Positions 1-4,862 of a stretch of DNA of 8,410 bases are shown here, piece by piece. The position numbers and the translations under genes were made by a program. The notes under the pieces are model-generated. The model was not told the origin of the DNA. It ran no database searches and worked only from the letters and a program-made list of their open reading frames with translations. Source of the stretch: Pseudonocardiales bacterium (GTDB taxonomy: Bacteria; Actinomycetota; Actinomycetes; Mycobacteriales; Jatrophihabitantaceae); the NCBI GenBank assembly GCA_030840415.1, contig JAVEEO010000364.1, positions 1 to 8,410 on the forward strand, given 5' to 3'. Numbering within the stretch: position 1 is the stretch's first letter; each line of letters opens with the position of its first letter.

Positions 1-718
1 CCTCGGCGAGAACCACCACGTCCTCGGCCGCGTCGGTGCCGACGGTGTGCCGCCAGACCCGGTTCGGACGCCACGAGTCGTCGACGGTGATGTAGAAGAT
101 CTCGCTGGCATCGGCCGACCACGCCGAGGAGTAGAAGACGTTCGGCACCGTGTCGGGCAGGTCCGCCCCGGTGCGCAGGTCCTTGATGCGCAGCGTGAAC
201 CGCTCGTCGCCGGTCAGGTCGACGGAGTAGGCCAGCAGGGTGCCGTCCGGCGACGCTTGGACGGTGCCGGTCGCGAAGAACTCCGAGCCGGCAGCGATCT
301 GGTTGCCGTCCAGCAGCACCTCTTCGCCGTCCGGGGCGGCGGTGCCGGCTCCGGTACCGGCCGGCTCCTCGATCACCGGCGGGGCGTCGCCGACCGCGGG
401 CAGCCGGCAGTGGATCGTGTACTGCTGACCCTCGACGGTGCGGGTGTAGTACCAGTACTCCCCGCGCCGGTACGGCACCGTCAGGTCGCTCTGCTGGGTG
501 CGGGTGCTGATCTCGCCGAAGATCTCCTCCCGCAGCGGTTGCAGCCGCGCGGTGCTGGCCTCGGTGTAGGCATTCTCGGCCTCGAGGTAACCGATCACCT
601 CGGGGTCGGCCTTGTCGCGCAGCCACTCGTAGTCGTCGACGAAGGTGTCGCCGTGGTGCACGCGCTGGAGTGGTTTGCGGGCTGCGACTGGCGGCGTCAG
701 CCGCTGCGGGTCAGACAT
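1..718 (-). CDS. ptrB: Oligopeptidase B (protease II), S9A family; N-terminal part, runs off the left edge
   Basis: Serine oligopeptidase of the prolyl oligopeptidase family, expected to cut short peptides after basic residues in the cytoplasm. The window holds only the first 239 codons (initiation Met at 718), which is the N-terminal segment and the start of the beta-propeller. The Ser-Asp-His catalytic domain would lie beyond the left edge and cannot be checked. Recognisable family segments are HHGDTFVDDYEWLRDKADPE (about residues 22-41), the EAENAYTE helix, and YRRGEYWYYTRTVEGQQY (about 88-105), which distinguishes oligopeptidase B from prolyl endopeptidase. The ATG at 718 was chosen because the family's N-terminus fits and a TAGCCT hexamer stands exactly seven bases upstream; there is no good Shine-Dalgarno. 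It starts 27 bases after the kinase-like gene on the same strand. The family assignment is firm; the substrate preference is from family knowledge. Confidence 0.9.
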   Translation of the reverse strand, partial: MSDPQRLTPPVAARKPLQRVHHGDTFVDDYEWLRDKADPEVIGYLEAENAYTEASTARLQPLREEIFGEISTRTQQSDLTVPYRRGEYWYYTRTVEGQQYTIHCRLPAVGDAPPVIEEPAGTGAGTAAPDGEEVLLDGNQIAAGSEFFATGTVQASPDGTLLAYSVDLTGDERFTLRIKDLRTGADLPDTVPNVFYSSAWSADASEIFYITVDDSWRPNRVWRHTVGTDAAEDVVVLAE

Positions 719-753
719 CTGTCCGAGGCTACCGGCCGGTTGCAGTCAGTCCA
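719..753 (-). promoter_or_regulatory. Probable leaderless promoter of the oligopeptidase B gene
   Basis: On the minus strand TAGCCT (731-726) is followed by exactly seven bases and then the ATG at 718, so transcription would begin at or next to the start codon. A -35-like TGGACT (753-748, four of six matches to TTGACA) lies 16 bases upstream and overlaps the stop of the preceding gene. No Shine-Dalgarno is visible. The same spacing recurs before two other genes in the window. That the transcript is leaderless is an inference. Confidence 0.55.
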
Positions 754-1315
754 CGCCGGCCGACCGCCCGGCGCCCGGCAGCAGCACGGTGCCCGGTGGC
801 GGCGGGTGCTCGGCGAAGTACCGGTCCTCGGCGTCCAGCCAGTCCCGCCAGGGTTGCCGCAACGGCCCGTCCCGGTCGATCCAGCGCCGCTCGCGCACCT
901 CGCGCGGCACGTCGAGGAAGATGCCCACCGACAGCCGGCCGGCGCAGGCGCCGAGAGCCGACACCCCCTCGACCAGCAGCACGGACGGCACCGGGACCGG
1001 GACTGTCTCGGCGAAGCGCATCGCGTGCCAGTCGAAACGGCGGTAGCTGCCGGGCCGGCCGGCCGCCAACGGCGCCAGGACGCCGGCACGCAGTCGCGCC
1101 CAGAAGCTGAACTGGCCGGCCCAGCCGTCCAGCAGGGCATCGGTGGACAGCACCGCGGCGCCGTCCAACCGCTGTGCCAGGATCGCGGCCAGGCTGGACT
1201 TCCCGGCCGCCGCGCCGCCGTCCACCGCCACCACCCGGACCCGGCCGCAGCGGGGCTCGGCGTTCTCGATCAGCGAGACCAGCCGGCCGGTCGCTGCATC
1301 AGAGGGGCTGGCCAC
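746..1315 (-). CDS. Uridine-kinase-like P-loop NTPase
   Basis: A 189-residue P-loop protein of the uridine kinase/phosphoribulokinase group, expected to phosphorylate a nucleoside or other small molecule with ATP in the cytoplasm. Visible elements are a Walker A motif GGAAAGKS (33-40) after a hydrophobic strand VRVVAVD, an STDALLDGW segment (57-65) where this group has its substrate Asp, a GSYRRFDW segment (89-96) typical of actinobacterial uridine-kinase-like proteins, a Walker B-like strand SVLLVEGVSAL (111-121), an arginine-rich lid (REVRERRWIDRDG, 138-150) and a terminal WLDAEDRYF segment. The length is somewhat short for true uridine kinase. The GTG at 1315 is supported by TAGGCT seven bases upstream; no Shine-Dalgarno is seen. 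The P-loop kinase fold is clear, but the substrate is not: dephospho-CoA, shikimate or another small molecule cannot be excluded. Confidence 0.8.
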   Translation of the reverse strand: MASPSDAATGRLVSLIENAEPRCGRVRVVAVDGGAAAGKSSLAAILAQRLDGAAVLSTDALLDGWAGQFSFWARLRAGVLAPLAAGRPGSYRRFDWHAMRFAETVPVPVPSVLLVEGVSALGACAGRLSVGIFLDVPREVRERRWIDRDGPLRQPWRDWLDAEDRYFAEHPPPPGTVLLPGAGRSAGVD

Positions 1316-1328
1316 GGCGACCAGCCTA
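1316..1328 (-). promoter_or_regulatory. Probable leaderless -10 element of the kinase-like gene
   Basis: TAGGCT (1328-1323, minus strand) is followed by exactly seven bases and then GTG at 1315, matching the TANNNT-N7-start pattern of leaderless actinobacterial transcripts. I see no convincing -35. It lies between the long hairpin at 1347-1398 and the gene, so the kinase-like gene is probably transcribed separately from the small gene upstream. Confidence 0.5.
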
Positions 1329-1346
1329 GAACCGCCGGGTATCCGC

Positions 1347-1398
1347 CGAACCCGGATCCGTTCTGCTCGCCAGGGCGACCGAAACGGATACGGGTTCG
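1347..1398. terminator. Long imperfect inverted repeat; candidate terminator
   Basis: Two 24-base arms (1347-1370 and 1375-1398) face each other across a four-base loop. Twenty positions pair by Watson-Crick rules, one is a G-T pair on the plus strand, and three are mismatched. The outer eight and the next seven pairs are uninterrupted. It fills much of the 108-base gap between the 78-residue gene (stop at 1424) and the kinase-like gene, both on the minus strand. No T-tract follows on either strand, which is common for actinobacterial terminators. It could instead be a dispersed repeat element or a protein-binding site just upstream of the kinase promoter. Confidence 0.5.
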
Positions 1399-1423
1399 AC
1401 CGGGAGGACCGGCGGCGCTCCGG

Positions 1424-1660
1424 TCAGGCGCTGATCGGCTGCCCCGCGCGGACCGCGCCGAGCCAGCGTTCCAGGGGCAGCGAGTCCCGCCGGGCCACCC
1501 TGACCCCGGCGTTGAGCAGCACCGGGTACGGCGTGCGGGCCAGCTCGTCGACCTGGGGCCGGGCCAGGAACGCCTCGCGCTCCTCGGCGTCGAACTCCTG
1601 CGGGTCGGTGCCGGTGAGCCGGCACCACACCTCGAAGACCACCTGCGGTCCTGATCGCAT
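1424..1660 (-). CDS. Small conserved-looking hypothetical protein, 78 residues
   Basis: I do not recognise the family. The protein is soluble-looking, with no signal peptide or membrane segment. It has an acidic middle (DPQEFDAEEREAFLARPQVDE, about residues 19-39) and a basic-hydrophobic C-terminal half ending near LERWLGAVRAGQPISA. It resembles a small alpha-helical protein. The reading frame could be extended upstream to 1765, but the ATG at 1660 is chosen because a near-perfect Shine-Dalgarno (GGAGGAGGTG, 1676-1667) lies six bases before it, and upstream codons would read through GC-rich hairpins in arginine- and serine-rich sequence. That strong ribosome site and normal third-position GC bias argue it is a real, well-translated gene. 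It sits 151 bases after the membrane protein gene and 108 bases before the kinase-like gene. Confidence 0.72.
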   Translation of the reverse strand: MRSGPQVVFEVWCRLTGTDPQEFDAEEREAFLARPQVDELARTPYPVLLNAGVRVARRDSLPLERWLGAVRAGQPISA

Positions 1661-1666
1661 CGCGAT

Positions 1667-1676
1667 CACCTCCTCC
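1667..1676 (-). promoter_or_regulatory. Strong Shine-Dalgarno that fixes the start of the 78-residue gene
   Basis: GGAGGAGGTG on the minus strand, six bases before the ATG at 1660, is the best ribosome binding site in the window. It decides in favour of the internal ATG over the longer open frame. Confidence 0.75.
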
Positions 1677-1722
1677 GCAGCAGCCTGCGCCGGCCGGATG
1701 TCGGGACAGCTACCGCCGGATG

Positions 1723-1758
1723 GCCGGCAGCCGAACGACTGCCGGCGGCTTCGCCGGC
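1723..1758. terminator. Two overlapping GC-rich hairpins after the hydrolase/membrane protein unit
   Basis: An 8-base perfect inverted repeat (GCCGGCAG at 1723-1730 with CTGCCGGC at 1739-1746) shares bases with a second, 7-base perfect stem (GCCGGCG at 1741-1747 with CGCCGGC at 1752-1758, four-base loop). Bases 1741-1746 belong to both, so the two stems exclude each other. They lie 54 bases past the stop of the membrane protein gene and upstream of the 78-residue gene on the minus strand. There is no T-tract. A terminator is the simplest reading; an antiterminator switch is possible but unproven. Confidence 0.4.
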
Positions 1759-1811
1759 GCGGCAACCGCGGCCCGCTGGCAGGTCACCCGTGGAGGGCCC
1801 GGGGGAGCGGG

Positions 1812-2507
1812 TCAGACCACCGCGCCGTCGTCGTCGGAGTCGTCGCGTGGTTCCGGTCGCAGCCGAAGCACCAGCAGCCCGGACCCGAACAGCACCAGCA
1901 CCACGCCCAGCGGCAGCGGCAGGTCGGGCGGCAAGCCCATCGGGTAGCCGAAGGCCAGCACCAGGACGCCCAGCAGGGTGACCAGCACCGCCATCGCGGT
2001 CGGCAGCGCGGGCCGGGGCACCGGCGGCGCCGGCGGCGGCACGAAGTGCTCGACCTGGTCCAGCGGGTCGACAGCGGCCGTGCCCAGCTGCCGGGGCGGC
2101 GCCGGGTCCGGCGGAGCGGCCACCGGCCGGTTCAGCTCCTGCAACTCGGCGATGATCTTGGCGAACTCGGCGTCGGTGTCGATGCCGGCCAGCGGATCGG
2201 CCGGCGGCTCGGCACGCTCACCGGGCCGGTCCCAGTGCCGATGCTGGGCAACCTCGATGCCCAGCTCGGAGGCGATCTCGGTCAGCACCTGGCGTGCTTC
2301 GGAGGTCTGGTCCGCGGCCACGTACAGCCGGTCGGCGGTAACCGGGTCGCTGGTCGTGGTGGGCTCGACGTAGGCCGGCACGTCGCGCAGGCCCAGCACG
2401 TCGAGCAGGTGGTCGGCCAGCCGCGGGTCGACATCGGCCACCGGGGAGAACTTGTCCGAGTCCAGGCCGTTGTCCCGGCGGCCACGGTGCGAGGCGGGCG
2501 AGCTCAC
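1812..2507 (-). CDS. Two-helix membrane protein with proline-rich linker, function unknown
   Basis: A 231-residue protein that I cannot assign to a function. A soluble N-terminal part (about 1-125) contains a segment DRLYVAADQTSEARQVLTEI (59-78), which resembles a small ferredoxin-like sensor domain only weakly. A proline-rich linker follows (APPDPAPPRQ at 131-140, then VPPPAPPVPRP at 156-166). Two hydrophobic segments follow, at about 170-189 and 198-216, separated by a short proline-containing turn. The tail is charged and acidic (PEPRDDSDDDGAVV). This predicts a large N-terminal domain and the short C-tail on the same side of the membrane, probably cytoplasmic. The GTG at 2507 was chosen because it lies one base after the hydrolase stop (TAG at 2511-2509), typical of translational coupling; the open frame running back to 2648 is inside the hydrolase gene. 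Similar proline-rich two-helix proteins are common in actinobacteria. Confidence 0.8.
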   Translation of the reverse strand: MSSPASHRGRRDNGLDSDKFSPVADVDPRLADHLLDVLGLRDVPAYVEPTTTSDPVTADRLYVAADQTSEARQVLTEIASELGIEVAQHRHWDRPGERAEPPADPLAGIDTDAEFAKIIAELQELNRPVAAPPDPAPPRQLGTAAVDPLDQVEHFVPPPAPPVPRPALPTAMAVLVTLLGVLVLAFGYPMGLPPDLPLPLGVVLVLFGSGLLVLRLRPEPRDDSDDDGAVV

Positions 2508-2508
2508 G

Positions 2509-3288
2509 CTAGACCCCGGTGCGGGTGTGCTGGGCGATGAACTCGACGCTGCCGGTGAAGATCGTCTCGGCGTCGTGGTCGACGGTGGCCACGTGGTAGC
2601 TGTTGTCCAGGCTGACCTCGCGCACCGTGGTCGAGGTCGCGCCGGCATGCAGCAGCTTGGCCGACAGGGCGTCCACCACGTGGTCCTCGGCGGAGTGGAA
2701 GTACAGGATCGGCACCGTGATCTTTCCCAGGTCGGCGATCACCGATCGCCACGCGGCCTGCATCGATACGAACGCGCGCAGCGGCGTCCGGTCGTAGCTG
2801 AGCTCGGCCATCCCCGGCTTCTTGATGTCGCTGCCGATGCCCGGCCGGGAACGCACCGCCCAGGCCAGGTAGCGGGCCAACTTGGCGTCCTTGCGCAGGG
2901 TGCCGTAGGCGACGTTGACCAGCACCAGGCCGCCCAGCTTGCTCCACGGCTCGTCGGCGAGATCCTCGGCCAGCCGGGTGACCAGGGCGCCGCCCATCGA
3001 CAGCCCGCACGCGAACACCGTGTCGCACCGGGCGGCGAGCTCGTCGTAGCCGGCCCGGACCTCGGCGTACCAGTCGTTCCAGGTGGTGCGGTTCATCTCC
3101 TGCCAGGTGGTGCCGTGCCCCGGCAGTAGGGGCAGCCGCACCGAGTAGCCCTGGGCCGCCAGGTGCTCGGCCCACGGCCGCATGCTCTGCGGGGTGCCGG
3201 TGAAGCCGTGGCTGACCAGCACGCCGGTCCGGCCGGCGGGGCCGTCGCCGTCCACTGCGAACGGCTCAGCACCTGCGAGGATCGGCAC
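2509..3288 (-). CDS. Alpha/beta hydrolase, monoacylglycerol lipase/carboxylesterase type
   Basis: A 259-residue serine hydrolase resembling the bacterial monoacylglycerol lipase/Est30 group, expected to release a fatty acid from monoacylglycerol or other short esters. The catalytic triad is readable: nucleophile Ser97 in GLSMG (95-99), Asp202 in the AEDHVV segment, and His232 in NSYHVAT. HGFTG (28-32) supplies the oxyanion hole. A helical insertion (about 125-180) is the lid. There is no signal peptide, so it is probably cytoplasmic. The GTG at 3288 is preferred over the ATGs at 3324 and 3321 because AAAGGAGA (3302-3295) lies six bases upstream of it, while the ATGs have no ribosome site. The membrane protein gene follows one base after its stop. 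It diverges from plsC across 170 bases, suggesting a shared role in lipid turnover. The hydrolase class is sure; the natural substrate is inferred. Confidence 0.88.
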   Translation of the reverse strand: MPILAGAEPFAVDGDGPAGRTGVLVSHGFTGTPQSMRPWAEHLAAQGYSVRLPLLPGHGTTWQEMNRTTWNDWYAEVRAGYDELAARCDTVFACGLSMGGALVTRLAEDLADEPWSKLGGLVLVNVAYGTLRKDAKLARYLAWAVRSRPGIGSDIKKPGMAELSYDRTPLRAFVSMQAAWRSVIADLGKITVPILYFHSAEDHVVDALSAKLLHAGATSTTVREVSLDNSYHVATVDHDAETIFTGSVEFIAQHTRTGV

Positions 3289-3294
3289 GCGCGA

Positions 3295-3302
3295 TCTCCT
3301 TT
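3295..3302 (-). promoter_or_regulatory. Shine-Dalgarno deciding the hydrolase start
   Basis: AAAGGAGA on the minus strand, six bases before the GTG at 3288. The upstream tandem ATGs at 3324 and 3321 lack such a site, so the protein probably starts with Val-encoded Met, Pro, Ile. Confidence 0.7.
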
Positions 3303-3367
3303 GCGTGAGGGCTGGCTTCATCATGCCGTGACGGGGTGCGTCCTGGCGACCCTCAGAATGCCGCTCG

Positions 3368-3381
3368 ACGCGCTGGCGCGT
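3368..3381. promoter_or_regulatory. Short palindrome in the divergent promoter region; candidate operator
   Basis: ACGCGC and GCGCGT face each other across two bases, directly upstream of the -35-like element of the plsC promoter and within the 170-base gap shared with the divergent hydrolase gene. Its position suits a regulator site controlling one or both genes. In DNA this GC-rich such palindromes also arise by chance, so this is weak. Confidence 0.25.
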
Positions 3382-3383
3382 GA

Positions 3384-3413
3384 TTGTCGCCCGCGTCCCG
3401 GCCGGACTAAGGT
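3384..3413 (+). promoter_or_regulatory. Candidate sigma-A-type promoter of plsC
   Basis: TTGTCG (3384-3389) and TAAGGT (3408-3413) are separated by 18 bases. The -10 fits the actinobacterial TANNNT form. Transcription would start near 3420, giving a leader of roughly 40 bases that includes GGAG (3447-3450) before the GTG at 3459. I see no equally good promoter in the opposite direction for the hydrolase. Confidence 0.4.
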
Positions 3414-3458
3414 CTTACAGACCCGTGAGTTCGGGGGATCTGGGCTGGAGGCCGCTGC

Positions 3459-4247
3459 GTGCTGTACTGGTTCCTCAAGAACGTCGGGCTGGGGCCGTGG
3501 CTCAAGGCCATCTGGCGCCCGTACGTCGAGGGTGCCGAGAACGTCCCCGACACCGGTGGGGCGATCCTGGCCAGCAACCACCTGTCCTTCTGCGACTCCT
3601 TCTTCATGCCGCTGATGGTCAAGCGCCGGGTGACCTTCCTGGCCAAGGCCGAGTACTTCAACACCCCCGGGCTCAAGGGCCGGCTGTCCCGGATGTTCTT
3701 CGCCGGCGTGGGCCAGGTGCCGATCGACCGCGACGACCCCGACGCGGCCAGGGCGGCGCTGACCACCGGCGCCCGGATCCTGCGCAAGGGGCAACTGCTG
3801 GCCATCTACCCCGAGGGCACCCGGTCGCCGGACGGCCGGCTCTACAAGGGCAAGACCGGCGTGGCCCGGATGGCGCTGGAGGCCGGCGTGCCGGTCATCC
3901 CGGTTGCCATGATCGACACCCACAAGACGATGCCCACCGGGCGCAAGCTGCCCCACCTGCGACCCAGGCCCGGCATCCGGTTCGGCAAGCCGCTGGACTT
4001 CTCCCGCTACGAGGGGCTGGCCGGCGACCGGTTCGTCGAGCGGTCGATGACCGACGAGATCCTCTACGAGCTGATGCAGCTGTCCGGCCAGGAGTACGTC
4101 GACACCTACGCGAGCAAGGTCAAGGTGGCCACCGGCGCCGACCTGGGCTTCGGAGCCCGCAAGGGTCTGGCCCATCCGGACGCCGCGCACCCCGATGCGG
4201 TCGGCAACACGTCGCACGACCGGCTGCCGGTCGAGCGCGCCGGCTGA
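3459..4247 (+). CDS. plsC: 1-acylglycerol-3-phosphate acyltransferase (PlsC family)
   Basis: A 262-residue acyltransferase that should transfer an acyl chain to lysophosphatidic acid at the inner face of the membrane, forming phosphatidic acid for phospholipids. All family blocks are present: block I NHLSFCD with catalytic His41 and Asp46 (HX4D), block II with GQVPIDRD (85-92), block III YPEGTRS (117-123), and block IV VPVIPVA (144-150). The N-terminus is mildly hydrophobic (LYWFLKNVGLGPWLKAIW), a likely membrane-contact helix. The C-terminal 40 residues are polar, histidine- and alanine-rich, and not part of the conserved fold. The GTG start at 3459 has GGAG eight bases upstream. M. tuberculosis Rv2182c is a comparable acyltransferase two to four genes from RNase AS and AroG, so the context is conserved. 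Acyl acceptor specificity is from the family; mannoside acyltransferase activity is less likely. Confidence 0.9.
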   Translation: MLYWFLKNVGLGPWLKAIWRPYVEGAENVPDTGGAILASNHLSFCDSFFMPLMVKRRVTFLAKAEYFNTPGLKGRLSRMFFAGVGQVPIDRDDPDAARAALTTGARILRKGQLLAIYPEGTRSPDGRLYKGKTGVARMALEAGVPVIPVAMIDTHKTMPTGRKLPHLRPRPGIRFGKPLDFSRYEGLAGDRFVERSMTDEILYELMQLSGQEYVDTYASKVKVATGADLGFGARKGLAHPDAAHPDAVGNTSHDRLPVERAG

Positions 4248-4282
4248 GACCACTCGGCTGAGACGACCCGGCTATCACGGTG
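4241..4282 (+). repeat. 14-base tandem repeat bridging the plsC stop and RNase AS start
   Basis: Three units begin at 4241, 4255 and 4269, each with CGGCT. The first two units share the 10-base core CGGCTGAGAC. The third is diverged (eight of 14 positions match the second) and its last three bases are the GTG start of the RNase AS gene. The stop codon of plsC lies in the first unit. It looks like a small local duplication and leaves no clear Shine-Dalgarno before the downstream gene. Confidence 0.55.
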
Positions 4283-4789
4283 CGCTATTTCTACGACTGC
4301 GAATTCATCGAGGACGGCAACACCATCTCGCTGGTGTCGATCGGCTTCGTCGACGAGAACGGCCGCGAGTTCTACGCGGTCTCGACCGAGTTCGACCCGG
4401 CCCGGGCCATCGACTGGGTGCGCCGCAACGTCCTCAACCAGTTGCCCTCGCCGGCCGACCCGGCCTGGCGGTCGCGGACCCGGATCCGGGAGGACCTGCT
4501 GGCCTACCTGACCGAGCCGGGCGAGCCGATCGAGCTATGGGCCTGGATGGCCAGCTACGACCACGTGGTGCTGGCGCAACTGTGGGGCGACATGCGGGCG
4601 TTGCCGCGCCAGATCCCGCGCTTCACCCACGAACTGCGCCAGCTGTGGGAATCGGCCGGGTCTCCGCCGTTGCCGACTGCCGGTGCCGACGTGCACGACG
4701 CACTGGCCGACGCCCGGCACAACCTGGCGCGCTGGAAACTGATCACCCGGGCTCTTACCGACGGTGATAGCCCGGCCGGCGATCGCTAA
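4280..4789 (+). CDS. 3'-5' exoribonuclease, RNase AS family (DEDDh)
   Basis: A 169-residue ribonuclease closely resembling M. tuberculosis Rv2179c (RNase AS), which trims RNA 3' ends with a preference for adenylates. The family's opening is preserved (RYFYDCEFIEDG here; RYFYDTEFIEDG is what I recall for Rv2179c), as are YAVSTEFDP (32-40) and IELWAWMASYDHV (84-96). The four acidic metal ligands and the general base of the DEDDh superfamily are visible: Asp6 and Glu8 in DCEF, Asp94 in YDH, and His139 with Asp144 in HDALADA. The length matches the family. The protein is soluble and probably acts as a homodimer, as known for Rv2179c. GTG at 4280 was chosen because the conserved MRYFYD start begins there; no Shine-Dalgarno is visible and it begins 32 bases after plsC, so it is probably co-transcribed with plsC. 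The assignment is firm. Confidence 0.92.
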   Translation: MRYFYDCEFIEDGNTISLVSIGFVDENGREFYAVSTEFDPARAIDWVRRNVLNQLPSPADPAWRSRTRIREDLLAYLTEPGEPIELWAWMASYDHVVLAQLWGDMRALPRQIPRFTHELRQLWESAGSPPLPTAGADVHDALADARHNLARWKLITRALTDGDSPAGDR

Positions 4790-4792
4790 GCT
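4764..4792 (+). promoter_or_regulatory. Candidate promoter of the phosphofructokinase gene, overlapping the RNase AS stop
   Basis: GTGATA (4764-4769, four of six matches to TTGACA) and TAAGCT (4787-4792, TANNNT form) are spaced by 17 bases. The TAA of the -10 is the stop codon of the RNase AS gene. Transcription from near 4799 would give a leader of about 63 bases with AGGAAGGA (4846-4853) nine bases before the ATG at 4863. Confidence 0.4.
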
Positions 4793-4862
4793 CGAAATCC
4801 CGACAGCGCCGTCGACCTGCCCGTTGCCCCCGTGTGCCAGTTGTCAGGAAGGATCCGCCCAG

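Noticed and set aside
1326..1628. 100-residue minus-strand open frame overlapping the 78-residue gene
   Set aside because: Arg/Ala/Gly/Pro-rich product, no ribosome site, spans the hairpin; the other frame has the strong Shine-Dalgarno.
47..1654. 535-residue open frame on the plus strand
   Set aside because: It runs antisense through oligopeptidase B, the kinase-like gene and the 78-residue gene, all of which have clear motifs or start signals. Its product is a low-complexity Arg/Gly/Pro/Ala sequence typical of GC-rich shadows.
1143..2540. 465-residue open frame on the plus strand
   Set aside because: Crosses several minus-strand genes and their gaps; rich in Arg, Gln and His, as expected of a shadow frame.
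3289..3324. Tandem ATG start for the hydrolase, 12 codons upstream
   Set aside because: No Shine-Dalgarno precedes it, while AAAGGAGA sits six bases before GTG at 3288 and the conserved fold begins after that.
3321..4253. 310-residue open frame on the minus strand
   Set aside because: Antisense of the PlsC acyltransferase, whose catalytic blocks are intact on the plus strand.
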